Assembly: GCA_036508875.1 (NCBI GenBank)
Contig: DATCGP010000066.1
Coordinates: 1-22,519, forward strand
Source of the DNA: PALSA-660 sp036508875
GTDB taxonomy: Bacteria; Actinomycetota; Coriobacteriia; Anaerosomatales; PALSA-660
DNA: 22,519 nt
Direction of reading: 5' to 3'
Shown in pieces: positions 1 to 6,749 of this stretch. Numbering within the stretch: position 1 is the first letter of the stretch; each line of letters opens with the position of its first letter. The notes under the pieces were generated by a model. That model did not search any database, had not been told where the DNA came from, and saw only the letters and a program-made list of their open reading frames with translations. The translations under genes and the position numbers were made by a program.

Positions 1-114
1 ATGCCGGACCTCCTGAAGGTCGTCTACACGCTCGGCATGTGGCTCGGCCGCTTGGAGTTCATGAGCGTGTTCGCGCTGATCGGCTATGGCGTCGCGGTGG
101 TGAGGGGCAAGTGA
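1..114 (+). CDS. TrkH-family potassium uptake protein, C-terminal end (partial)
   Basis: Frame 1 is open from the left window edge to a TGA at 112-114 and gives 37 residues. The tail contains LGMWLGRLEF followed by a hydrophobic stretch and a short basic end (VVRGK). A GRLE motif before the last membrane segment is characteristic of the C-terminus of TrkH/KtrB potassium channel subunits, which move K+ across the membrane with a cytoplasmic TrkA/KtrA ring. The true start lies outside the window; the ATG at position 1 is probably an internal methionine. The next gene begins 2 bp after the stop, so the two are likely co-transcribed. The family call rests on a short tail only. Confidence 0.72.
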   Translation: MPDLLKVVYTLGMWLGRLEFMSVFALIGYGVAVVRGK

Positions 115-116
115 TC

Positions 117-725
117 ATGCGCAACCGTCTCGTCCCCGGCATGCTCCTGGTAACGATGCTGTTCGCACTGGCCGCCGCACCCGCGATGGCCGCGGACGCA
201 CCGATACCGCCGAACAATCCCACCAGCACGCAACTGGTCAACACACAGAACGTCCCCGGCGACATCACGAAGGGGCTGTTCTGGAACGGCAAGACCGTCA
301 CCTTCCACGGTGAGGCGATCGGCGAGGTCATGGTCCGCGGCGACTACGCGTGGATCCACCTCAACGATGACGCCTACATGGAGAAGAACGTCGAAGAGGG
401 CGCCACGCTGGCGGGCTACAACAGCGGCATGGCGATCTGGGTGCCGGCGGAGCTCACGAAGCAGATCGACACCTACGGCGACTACAAGCACGAGGGAACG
501 ATCGTGGAGATCACCGGCGTGTTCAACGCGGCGTGCAAGGAACACGGCGGCGACATGGACATCCACGCGACCAGTCTGCGGATCATCCGCCCTGGGCATC
601 TGGTCGTCGATCCGATCGCGCCGTGGAAGGTCTGGCTCGCCCTGGCCCTGATCGCGCTGGCGTTCGGGCTGTGGCGTCTGGACCGGATGACCCGGAACCG
701 CATCTCGCCGCACCGGGGAGTCTAG
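117..725 (+). CDS. Exported OB-fold-like protein with C-terminal membrane anchor, unknown function
   Basis: This is a 202-residue protein. The ATG at 117 was chosen because AGGGGC lies just upstream, it starts 2 bp after the trkH-like stop, and a clean signal peptide follows (residues 1-25, cut likely after AMA). An upstream in-frame ATG at 39 would add an unnatural arginine-rich leader. Residues about 50-160 are rich in beta-type sequence (GKTVTFHGEAIGEV, YAWIHLNDD, HEGTIVEITGVF), which looks like a small OB-fold domain of the kind seen in cytochrome-maturation-like and tOB proteins; this is inferred from pattern only. Residues about 170-187 form a membrane helix, followed by a short basic tail, so the domain should sit outside the cytoplasmic membrane. 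There is one cysteine (residue 140). The coupling to a TrkH-like gene is suggestive, but I do not recognise a named family. Confidence 0.8.
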   Translation: MRNRLVPGMLLVTMLFALAAAPAMAADAPIPPNNPTSTQLVNTQNVPGDITKGLFWNGKTVTFHGEAIGEVMVRGDYAWIHLNDDAYMEKNVEEGATLAGYNSGMAIWVPAELTKQIDTYGDYKHEGTIVEITGVFNAACKEHGGDMDIHATSLRIIRPGHLVVDPIAPWKVWLALALIALAFGLWRLDRMTRNRISPHRGV

Positions 726-747
726 TCGGGACACGTGCGAGCCGCGT

Positions 748-777
748 TTGCCGGGCGGGGCCGGTCGCAGGTACAAT
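748..777 (+). promoter_or_regulatory. Putative promoter for tRNA-Gly
   Basis: A TTGCCG hexamer at 748-753 and a TACAAT hexamer at 772-777 are separated by 18 bp, and the tRNA starts about 35 bp downstream. The -10 matches the sigma-70 consensus at 5 of 6 positions and the -35 at about 4 of 6. Confidence 0.5.
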
Positions 778-812
778 CGCTGCGCCGCCGGGGGCGCCTC
801 TCCGGTCGTTGC

Positions 813-887
813 GCGGGCGTAGCTCAATGGTAGAGCGTCAGCTTCCCAAGCTGGATGTTGCGGGTTCGAGCCCCGTCGCCCGCTCCA
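813..887 (+). tRNA. tRNA-Gly (anticodon CCC)
   Basis: The sequence folds as a full cloverleaf. The acceptor stem GCGGGCG (813-819) pairs with CGCCCGC (877-883). The D arm is GCTC/GAGC. The anticodon stem TCAGC/GCTGG encloses the loop TTCCCAA with anticodon CCC at 845-847. The T arm reads GCGGG-TTCGAGC-CCCGT. The discriminator base is T884 and the CCA end is encoded at 885-887. It decodes the glycine codon GGG. Confidence 0.95.
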
Positions 888-899
888 ATCGTGACTGAC

Positions 900-926
900 G
901 AGGACCGCCCATGTCGGGCGGTCCTC
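900..926 (+). terminator. Hairpin downstream of tRNA-Gly, likely terminator
   Basis: A perfect 11-bp stem (GAGGACCGCCC at 900-910 against GGGCGGTCCTC at 916-926) has a 5-base loop and lies 12 bases after the tRNA 3' end. No long T-run follows, as is common in high-GC genomes. Confidence 0.6.
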
Positions 927-1055
927 CTGCGTCTGGCGGCGGTAAGCCTTGGGTCGGACGAATGTCAGGCCCGTGGTGTGGAATCGATCACGGAATACCG
1001 ACGCAGCGCGACCGTCCTCCCTCCGGCGCGCGAGGGGATGAAGGGCGGTCTCGCC

Positions 1056-1973
1056 ATGTCCGGAGCGAAACGTGCTGCCGCGCTCTGCTCGTTGACCATG
1101 TTGCTCGCGTGCGCTGTGCCTGCGCGCGTCGCTGCTCAGGGGTCCTGGTCCCGGCCCGTGGGCGGCGCAGTGGCGCTGGCCTATGGAGCGAGGTGGACGG
1201 ACGCCTCCGGACGCTCCTGCACCCACGGCGGGCTGGACCTGCTGGCCCCGGCTGGCGCATCCGTTAAGGCGTGCGGCCCCGGCGAGGTCGTCTTCGCCGG
1301 CCTCGTGCCCGCGGGTGAGGGCGCGCGCGCCTACGCGGTGACGGTGCTGACCACGGACGGGCTGCGGGTCACGTATCTGCCGCTGAGCTCGGTCGGCGTG
1401 AGGAAGGGGGACTCGGTTTCGGCCGGCGGGCCGATCGGCTCACTGGCCGCGTCGGGCGACGGATCGTCCGCGCAGCCGCACCTTCACCTCGGGGTGAAGC
1501 GCGGGGATGCCGCGCTCGACCCGGAAGCGTTCCTGGCACCCATCGACGATGCGGCGCCCGTCGCGCCCGCACAGGACCAGGCGCCGGTGACCCGCGCGAC
1601 GGTGCAGCCCGCGCCGCGGACCGCTCCGTCGCCCGCTCGCCAGGACTCCACGGTCCCGCAGATGTCGCCCGCGTCGTCGGCCGTTCCGCTCCCGACCGGC
1701 GCGCAGGCCACGCGAAGCGCTGTGCAGGCGGCGGCGAGCGCACTGTCGCTCGTCGATCCGATCGCTCGTGTGGAGCCGGTGTCCGCCCCGGCCGTGTTCG
1801 ACGCCGATCGCGCGGGAGCCGACATCGACGCGAGCCGGGCGTTGCTGCTCAGCATCGGCCTGCGTGTCGGGCTCCTGCTCCTCGCGGACGCCTGCGTCAT
1901 CCCGGTGCTCCGCGCTGCCACGCGCGGCGCCGCCGAGCCGGTGACCGTGGCCGCGCGACGCGATCTTCCGTGA
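1056..1973 (+). CDS. Exported M23-family metallopeptidase (LytM/peptidoglycan hydrolase type) with C-terminal anchor
   Basis: This is a 305-residue protein. The ATG at 1056 was chosen because GAAGGG lies about 10 bases upstream and a signal peptide follows (residues 1-28, ending near RVAAQ); an in-frame ATG at 1038 is possible but its purine run abuts the start codon. The M23 domain covers about residues 30-160. The zinc site is visible as THGGLD (His57, Asp61) and PHLHLG (His142, His144), so the catalytic set is complete. M23 enzymes cleave peptide cross-bridges or stems in peptidoglycan. Residues about 165-255 are a long Ala/Pro/Ser linker. A hydrophobic segment at about 263-285 precedes a basic tail, so the enzyme is probably tethered to the membrane facing the wall. 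The gene stands alone between the tRNA and the ribosomal block. Confidence 0.85.
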   Translation: MSGAKRAAALCSLTMLLACAVPARVAAQGSWSRPVGGAVALAYGARWTDASGRSCTHGGLDLLAPAGASVKACGPGEVVFAGLVPAGEGARAYAVTVLTTDGLRVTYLPLSSVGVRKGDSVSAGGPIGSLAASGDGSSAQPHLHLGVKRGDAALDPEAFLAPIDDAAPVAPAQDQAPVTRATVQPAPRTAPSPARQDSTVPQMSPASSAVPLPTGAQATRSAVQAAASALSLVDPIARVEPVSAPAVFDADRAGADIDASRALLLSIGLRVGLLLLADACVIPVLRAATRGAAEPVTVAARRDLP

Positions 1974-2021
1974 CCGATTAGAGGGGATGCCGGGGTGTCA
2001 GACCGGGGGCGAGAATGCGTG

Positions 2022-2050
2022 TTGTGGAGCACGCGCCCCCCTGCTACACT
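2022..2050 (+). promoter_or_regulatory. Putative promoter of the rpsF-ssb-rpsR operon
   Basis: A TTGTGG hexamer at 2022-2027 and a TACACT hexamer at 2045-2050 are separated by exactly 17 bp. They lie about 75 bp before the rpsF start, leaving a leader long enough to fold. Confidence 0.55.
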
Positions 2051-2068
2051 TCGGAGGCTCATTTCCTG

Positions 2069-2098
2069 CTCCGGGCCGCTGCCTTCACAGTCCCGGGG
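2069..2098 (+). promoter_or_regulatory. Leader hairpin upstream of rpsF, possible S6:S18 autoregulatory element
   Basis: Bases 2069-2075 pair with 2092-2098 (7 bp including one U-G), closing a 16-base loop that starts with CCG. Known rpsF leaders in other bacteria carry a CCG-containing structure bound by the S6:S18 complex. The position here is right, but I could not confirm the full consensus, so the regulatory role is inferred. Confidence 0.3.
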
Positions 2099-2125
2099 CC
2101 GAACAGTCCAGGGGAGGTGAACCAA

Positions 2126-2419
2126 ATGAAGGCTTACGAAGTTATGCTTCTCATCGACCCCTCGCTAGACGAAGAGGCGCACGCCGCCGTCGTCGACAAA
2201 GCGAGCGGCGTCATCACCAGCCAGGGTGGCGTGGTGGACTCCTCGGAAGACTGGGGCAAGCGTCGCTTGGCCTATGAGGTCAACGGCCTGTCCGACGGCG
2301 CCTACACCGTCGTGCACTTCCACGCGTCTCCAGAGTCCGTCGCCGAGCTCGATCGCGTGCTCCACATCACAGACCCGGTGGCCCGTTTCATGATCGTCCG
2401 TCGCGACGACATCGAATGA
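2126..2419 (+). CDS. rpsF: 30S ribosomal protein S6
   Basis: The 97-residue product is the usual length for S6. It opens with MKAYEVMLLIDPSLDEE and carries GKRRLAYEVNG and ARFMIVRRDD, all typical of the family. S6 binds S18 and the central domain of 16S rRNA in the small subunit platform. The ATG at 2126 has a strong ribosome-binding site (GGGGAGGTGA at 2111-2120). It is first in a block with ssb and rpsR, an order kept in many bacteria, and a promoter with 17-bp spacing lies upstream. There is no long C-terminal extension. Confidence 0.97.
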   Translation: MKAYEVMLLIDPSLDEEAHAAVVDKASGVITSQGGVVDSSEDWGKRRLAYEVNGLSDGAYTVVHFHASPESVAELDRVLHITDPVARFMIVRRDDIE

Positions 2420-2483
2420 CGCCCACGGGCGGGGGCGCTCGCGTCCCCGTGGCAACCACGCACTAGAGAAGGTGTGATCGCTG

Positions 2484-2906
2484 ATGAGCATCAACAGGGT
2501 GGTCCTTACGGGCAACCTGACCAAGGACGCGGAGCTGAAGCAGACCGCCGGCGGCATGGCCATCGTCAAGATGCGCCTCGCCGTCAACGATCGGCGTAAG
2601 AACGCGACCACAGGTCAATGGGAAGACTCCCCCAACTTCATCGACGTGACGATGTTCGGGTCGCGCGGTGAGGCGGTCTCCCGCTTCCTCTCCAAGGGGA
2701 AGCAGATCGCGGTGGAGGGCAAGCTCCGCTGGCACGAGTGGGAGTCCGCAGCCGGCGAGAAGCGCAGCGGCATCGAGGTCGTCGCTGACGACATCGAGCT
2801 GTTGGGTGGACGCGGCGAAAGCGGTGGCGCTGGCGCTCCGCGCGCCGTCGCATCGGCCGCGCCGGAACCCGCCGACGAGTTCGACGGCGAGGATATCCCG
2901 TTCTAG
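2484..2906 (+). CDS. ssb: Single-stranded DNA-binding protein
   Basis: This is a 140-residue protein. The OB-fold spans about residues 1-107 and opens with MSINRVVLTGNLTKDAELK; WEDSPNFIDVTMFG and GKQIAVEGKLRWHEW are family hallmarks. A short Gly/Ala/Pro-rich linker follows, and the protein ends in the acidic tip DGEDIPF, which docks replication and repair partners. It coats single-stranded DNA at forks. It is placed between rpsF and rpsR, the classical arrangement. AGAAGGTG at about 2466-2473 serves as the ribosome-binding site. The linker is short compared with actinobacterial SSBs, which are often longer and glycine-rich. Confidence 0.97.
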   Translation: MSINRVVLTGNLTKDAELKQTAGGMAIVKMRLAVNDRRKNATTGQWEDSPNFIDVTMFGSRGEAVSRFLSKGKQIAVEGKLRWHEWESAAGEKRSGIEVVADDIELLGGRGESGGAGAPRAVASAAPEPADEFDGEDIPF

Positions 2907-2985
2907 GCACGGATCTCGACCCGAAGCGGTCGCGCTGGCGGTACCCTCCCGCCTCGCGGACGACCAATCGATACACCTCGATCTC

Positions 2986-3012
2986 CCCTCGTGAACACGA
3001 GCGAGACGAGGG
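2986..3012 (+). promoter_or_regulatory. Hairpin abutting the rpsR ribosome-binding site
   Basis: CCCTCGT (2986-2992) can pair with ACGAGGG (3006-3012), 7 bp. The 3' arm runs into the purine-rich ribosome-binding site GGAAGGAGGA (3011-3020). A nested alternative, CTCGT/ACGAG with a 4-base loop, is also possible. This could tune rpsR translation; that role is inferred. Confidence 0.3.
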
Positions 3013-3030
3013 AAGGAGGATAGGACGCAT

Positions 3031-3297
3031 ATGAGCGAGTACAGCCGTAAGCCAAAGCGCAAGTACTGCCAGTTCTGCAAGGACCACACCGAGTTCATCG
3101 ACTACAAGGACTCGCAGATGCTCCGCAAGTTCGTCACCGACCGCGGCAAGATCAAGCCCCGTCGTGTGACCGGCAACTGCGCGCAGCACCAGCACCTTAT
3201 GTCCGTGGCCGTGAAGCGCGCCCGTGAGATGGCGCTACTTCCGTACGTGGTCCCGGTCATCAGCACCAAGGTCGAGGGCCGGGGACGCAGGGGCTAG
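3031..3297 (+). CDS. rpsR: 30S ribosomal protein S18, zinc-ligand (C+) type
   Basis: This is an 88-residue protein. The core DSQMLRKFVTDRGKIKPRR is diagnostic for S18. The N-terminus has Cys13-x-x-Cys16 (KYCQFCKDH), and Cys50-x-x-His53 (GNCAQH) follows, so this is the C+ form with a full candidate zinc site rather than the zinc-free form found in many bacteria. It pairs with S6 in the subunit platform. An excellent ribosome-binding site (GGAAGGAGGA, 3011-3020) precedes the ATG. The next gene starts only 2 bp after the stop, suggesting coupled translation. In genomes with both forms, the zinc-free paralogue is often used under zinc starvation; only the C+ form is in this window. Confidence 0.96.
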   Translation: MSEYSRKPKRKYCQFCKDHTEFIDYKDSQMLRKFVTDRGKIKPRRVTGNCAQHQHLMSVAVKRAREMALLPYVVPVISTKVEGRGRRG

Positions 3298-3299
3298 CA

Positions 3300-4253
3300 G
3301 TGGAATACACCCCGAAAGATACGAGGAACGTCGCGCTCCTGAGCGTCGCCACCATGGCGGCGGGCTTTCTGGTGCTCGCAATCCCGTACGTGGGGTTCCC
3401 GCTCGCCGCTTTTGCCCTTTCCTGGGTCACCTACCGGTTCAGCCCAGGGCACGCCGCGATCCTCGCCCTCGCGGTGAGCGCGGTGGTCGCGGTCTTCGGG
3501 CCGGCGCTGCTGGGCACGAGCGTTCTCGACGGACTTCTGGTGGCCGTCACCCTGCTCGCCGTCGGACCGGTCGCAGCGATCCTGCTCAGGCGCTTCTCGG
3601 CCATGAACGTGACCATCGGGTTGGGCTTGGTCATCACCGCTGCTTTCCTGGCTTCTCCTTTCGGCGCGCAGGGTCTGGCGCTGCTCAAGGAGATGGTCGC
3701 GACGGTGTTGGCGAACTTGACATCGACAACGCCCGCCACCGACGCTGCCGCTCTCAAGGCGACGGCCGACTACTGGGTGAAGGTCAGCTCGGACACCTGG
3801 CCGGCGAGCTCGTTCTACACGATGGCCCTGAGCATGGCGATCAGCGTTCCGTTCATCGCCCGTGCCGGACGTTCTCTGGGAGTGACCGTGAAGACCTTCG
3901 GGCCTCTCGCGGACCTGGACATGAGCTTCCACATCGTGTGGCCGACGATCCTGGGGCTCGGTCTCGCCGCGCTCGGGACGATGTGGGCGCAGGCGCCCAC
4001 GCTGGTCGGGCTGGTCGGGCAGAACGCGCTGATGATGGTCCGTCCGTTCCTGTTCCTCCAGGGCGCCGCGGTGTTCGCCGCGCTGTATCGGCGGATGAAG
4101 GCCGGGCGTGTGATCAGGACCATCGCTTTGGTGCTGCTCTTCCTGACGGAGATCTTCATCCCGTCGGTCTCGGTGATCGGAGCCGTCGACCTGTTCGTGA
4201 ACCTGCGCAAGATCCCCCGCGCGGGCAGGAAGCCGACGGTCACGGCGTTGTAG
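3300..4253 (+). CDS. DUF2232/YybS-like polytopic membrane protein
   Basis: This 317-residue, strongly hydrophobic protein has a GTG start at 3300, 2 bp after rpsR, with AGGGGC just upstream. I see about seven or eight membrane segments. They include the opening pair (VALLSVATMAAGFLVLAIPY and AAFALSWVTY), several in the middle, and a C-terminal one (FLTEIFIPSVSVIGAVDLF) followed by a basic tail. Proteins of the YybS/DUF2232 family sit at just this place, between rpsR and rplI, in many Gram-positive genomes, so the call rests on position plus topology. The molecular function is not known to me; a transporter-like or envelope role is possible. The stop is followed by 223 bp before rplI. Confidence 0.7.
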   Translation: MEYTPKDTRNVALLSVATMAAGFLVLAIPYVGFPLAAFALSWVTYRFSPGHAAILALAVSAVVAVFGPALLGTSVLDGLLVAVTLLAVGPVAAILLRRFSAMNVTIGLGLVITAAFLASPFGAQGLALLKEMVATVLANLTSTTPATDAAALKATADYWVKVSSDTWPASSFYTMALSMAISVPFIARAGRSLGVTVKTFGPLADLDMSFHIVWPTILGLGLAALGTMWAQAPTLVGLVGQNALMMVRPFLFLQGAAVFAALYRRMKAGRVIRTIALVLLFLTEIFIPSVSVIGAVDLFVNLRKIPRAGRKPTVTAL

Positions 4254-4310
4254 CAGGACCTCGACCGTTCGGTCTTGGAAGCGGGCCGCTCGTCGCAAGG
4301 CGGGCAAAGT

Positions 4311-4361
4311 TGTGGACAGTGTGGAAACCGCAGCACGCGGCATTGCGCGGGCTGTGGACGG
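4311..4361 (+). repeat. Cluster of three DnaA-box-like 9-mers
   Basis: TGTGGACAG (4311-4319), TGTGGAAAC (4320-4328, directly abutting) and TGTGGACGG (4353-4361) all have the same orientation. The first matches the reverse complement of the high-GC actinobacterial DnaA box TTGTCCACA at 8 of 9 positions, the others at about 7. They lie in the 223-bp gap upstream of the rplI promoter. Confidence 0.4.
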
Positions 4362-4386
4362 AAGGGGCCGGAGCCGGGACACGCCC

Positions 4387-4415
4387 TTGAGGCGTGCAGC
4401 GGCCGGTCATAGAGT
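4387..4415 (+). promoter_or_regulatory. Putative promoter for rplI
   Basis: TTGAGG at 4387-4392 and TAGAGT at 4410-4415 have a 17-bp spacing, each matching consensus at 4 of 6 positions. They lie about 60 bp before the rplI start, so rplI can be transcribed independently of the rpsF block. Confidence 0.45.
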
Positions 4416-4476
4416 GAAGGACGCGCCGCGCCCGGTGGCATAGGTTCCCCGGAGCGGCAGACGAAGGAGTGACTAA

Positions 4477-5085
4477 ATGAAGGTCATCCTCACCGCAGAG
4501 GTGAAGGGCAAGGGCCACGAGGGCGATGTCGTCGACGTCGCGCGCGGCTACGCCGTGAACTACCTGATGCCCCGCAAGATGGCGATCGAGGCCACCTCAG
4601 GCAACATCAAGCAGCTCGATGCCCGTATGAGCAACATCCGCAAGCGCAACGCCGCTCGTCTGGGCGATGCGGAGTCGGTCGCCGCTTCGATCGACGGCAA
4701 GTCCGTGATCATCGAGGCGAAGGCCGGCGTCGACGGCAAGCTGTTCGGATCGGTCACCGGCCTCATGATCGAAGAGGCCATTCAGTCCCAGCTCGGCGTG
4801 GACGTCGATCACAAGCGGATGAACCTGCAGCGTCCGATCAAGCTCGCCGGCGAGCACGTCGTCGTCGTGGGCGTGTTCGGCGATGTGAAGGCCGCTGTCA
4901 CGGTCAAGATCGTGGCCGAAGGCGCCTCCGCTCAAGCCGTCGAAGCCGCGGCTGTCGCCGCAGCCGCGGCGTTGGTCGAGCCCGAGGCCGACGAGGTCGT
5001 TGTGGACGAGGTCGTCGAAGCCGATGAGGCTGAAGAGGCCGTCGAGTCCGACGCCACCGAGCCCGAGGCGGATCCGGCCGAGTAG
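4477..5085 (+). CDS. rplI: 50S ribosomal protein L9 with acidic C-terminal tail
   Basis: This is a 202-residue protein. The N-terminal domain opens with MKVILTAEVKGKGHEGDVVD and contains GYAVNYLMPRKMA, the L9 signature. A helical connector leads to the C-terminal rRNA-binding domain (KLFGSVT, DHKRMNLQRPIKLAGEH), which ends near residue 148. L9 reaches out from the base of the L1 stalk and influences frame maintenance. About 50 further residues are almost purely Ala, Val, Glu and Asp, a disordered acidic tail well beyond the usual length of about 150. GAAGGAG precedes the ATG. The gene is followed by two tandem hairpins before dnaB. Confidence 0.97.
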   Translation: MKVILTAEVKGKGHEGDVVDVARGYAVNYLMPRKMAIEATSGNIKQLDARMSNIRKRNAARLGDAESVAASIDGKSVIIEAKAGVDGKLFGSVTGLMIEEAIQSQLGVDVDHKRMNLQRPIKLAGEHVVVVGVFGDVKAAVTVKIVAEGASAQAVEAAAVAAAAALVEPEADEVVVDEVVEADEAEEAVESDATEPEADPAE

Positions 5086-5139
5086 CGCGTCCGCCCCCTC
5101 GTGGGGCGGACGCGCTGTCGCGCGCTTCCCGCGCGACAG
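5085..5139 (+). terminator. Two tandem hairpins after rplI
   Basis: The first is a perfect 13-bp stem (5085-5097 with 5103-5115) with a 5-base loop, starting on the last base of the rplI stop codon. The second is a perfect 10-bp stem (5115-5124 with 5130-5139), also with a 5-base loop, followed by CTT. The second stem begins on the last base of the first. They probably terminate or attenuate transcription into dnaB. Confidence 0.65.
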
Positions 5140-5196
5140 CTTGCATGGCGTGACGCACGGTGCCGGCGGCATGGCGGAAGGGCAGGGTGCTACGAA

Positions 5197-6642
5197 GTGG
5201 CGGACGACAGGTCCCGCAAGAGCGATCCGGGTCCGATGTGGTCGGCTGACCGCGTGCCCCCGCACGACCTCGACGCCGAGAAGTCGCTGCTCGGCGCGAT
5301 GCTGCTGTCAGCCGACGCCACCGCGGTCGGTCTCGAGAAGACGAAGCCGGAGGACTTCTACCGGCAGGCTCACGCACGCATCTTCCAGGCGATAGGAGCC
5401 CTGTTCGGCAAGGGCGAGCCGTGCGACGTCGTCACGGTCGCCGCTCGCCTCGAGTCCACAGGCGAGCTGGAGCAGATCGGCGGCAAGACCTACCTGCTCG
5501 ACGTGGTGAACACCGTCCCGCTGGCCGGGAACGCCGGGCAGTACGCCGGGATCGTCAAGCGCATGTCGATGCTGCGCCGCCTGATCCAGGCGTCGACGCG
5601 GATCGCGGCGCTCGGGTACGAGGCCCCGGACGACATCGACGCGGTGGTGGAGCAGGCCGAGAAGGAGATCTTCGAGGTCACCAACGAGCGCGTCGAGACG
5701 ACCTTCAAGCCGATCGAGGCGTTGCTCAAGGAAGGCTGGAGGAAGCTCGAGGAACTCTACAGCAACCAGGAGCACCTCACCGGCGTCAGCACCGGCTGGC
5801 CGGACCTCGACAAGGTCCTTGCAGGGCTCCACAGGGCGGACCTGATCGTCATCGCCGCCCGCCCATCCGTGGGTAAGACTGCGCTCGCCCTCAACCTCGC
5901 CGTCAACGCGGCGAAGAAGGGCGTCACAGTCGGCGTCTTCTCCCTCGAGATGTCGGCCGAGCAGCTGGTCATGCGAATCCTGTCGTCCGAGTCGAAGGTG
6001 GACGGCCAGAAGCTGCGGACCGGACGGCTCTCGGACGACGACTGGGACCCGATCATGAAGGCGATGGGGCGGCTGGACACGTGCGACCTGCGCGTGGACG
6101 ACACCCCGGCGCTGTCGATCATGGAGCTCCGCGCGAAGGCCCGCCGGATGTTCCGCGGCGACGGCCAGGGCCTGCTGATCGTCGACTATCTGCAGCTGAT
6201 GCAGCCGACGAACAAGCGGAGCGAGAACCGCCAGGTCGAGATCGCGGAGATCTCCCGCGGGCTCAAGATCCTCGCGAAGGAACTCAACATCCCGGTCGTG
6301 GCCCTGTCGCAGCTGTCCCGTGCGGTGGAGCAGCGGCAGGACAAGCGTCCGATGCTCTCGGACCTCCGTGAGTCCGGAGCGATCGAGCAGGACGCGGACG
6401 TCGTCATGTTCATCCACCGCGACACGTACAAACGTGAGGGCGGAGACGACGAGCGCGGCAAGGGCCACGTTCCACCGAAGGGCATCGCCGAGATCATCGT
6501 GGCGAAGCACCGCAACGGGCCCACCGACACCGTGCAGCTCGTCTACCACGAATCGTGCATGCGGTTCGTGAACCCGGCCAGCGCCTCGGCCGTGGGCGCG
6601 GCTGCGCGCCCGTCTTCCCGCGAGGACGACGGGCCGCTGTAG
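5197..6642 (+). CDS. dnaB: Replicative DNA helicase DnaB
   Basis: This is a 481-residue protein read from a GTG at 5197. The frame is open further upstream, but that leader overlaps the terminator hairpins and is arginine/cysteine-rich, so I reject it. CAGGG about 9 bases before the GTG can act as the ribosome-binding site. The N-terminal DnaB domain begins at VPPHDLDAEKSLLGAML. The RecA-like motor has Walker A ARPSVGKTA (about residues 221-229), Walker B LLIVDYLQL (about 326-334), then VVALSQLSRAVEQR, the SDLRESGAIEQDADVV segment, and a C-terminal AKHRNGPTDTVQL. No intein interrupts it. It forms the hexameric ring that unwinds DNA at the fork. Its place after rplI is conserved in many bacteria. 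Confidence 0.95.
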   Translation: MADDRSRKSDPGPMWSADRVPPHDLDAEKSLLGAMLLSADATAVGLEKTKPEDFYRQAHARIFQAIGALFGKGEPCDVVTVAARLESTGELEQIGGKTYLLDVVNTVPLAGNAGQYAGIVKRMSMLRRLIQASTRIAALGYEAPDDIDAVVEQAEKEIFEVTNERVETTFKPIEALLKEGWRKLEELYSNQEHLTGVSTGWPDLDKVLAGLHRADLIVIAARPSVGKTALALNLAVNAAKKGVTVGVFSLEMSAEQLVMRILSSESKVDGQKLRTGRLSDDDWDPIMKAMGRLDTCDLRVDDTPALSIMELRAKARRMFRGDGQGLLIVDYLQLMQPTNKRSENRQVEIAEISRGLKILAKELNIPVVALSQLSRAVEQRQDKRPMLSDLRESGAIEQDADVVMFIHRDTYKREGGDDERGKGHVPPKGIAEIIVAKHRNGPTDTVQLVYHESCMRFVNPASASAVGAAARPSSREDDGPL

Positions 6643-6749
6643 CGGCGCGGCGGTTCTTGTGCGGCCAGCCATGTGGCGACTTCGCATGTGGCCGGTGCTA
6701 CCCTCGTTGAGGGAGGACCGTCCGGCTGGGGCGCGAAGGAGGGGCAGCC

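Noticed and set aside
3224..4390. Plus-strand frame of about 390 codons overlapping rpsR and the DUF2232-like gene
   Set aside because: It has no hydrophobic pattern or family motif, while the competing frame has a clear polytopic membrane profile and conserved position.
4240..4518. Minus-strand 92-codon frame in the gap before rplI
   Set aside because: Composition is random-like, no ribosome-binding site is seen, and it overlaps the rplI start.
5101..5196. Longer dnaB start at 5101
   Set aside because: The extra 32 residues are Arg/Cys-rich and would be encoded by the terminator hairpins after rplI.
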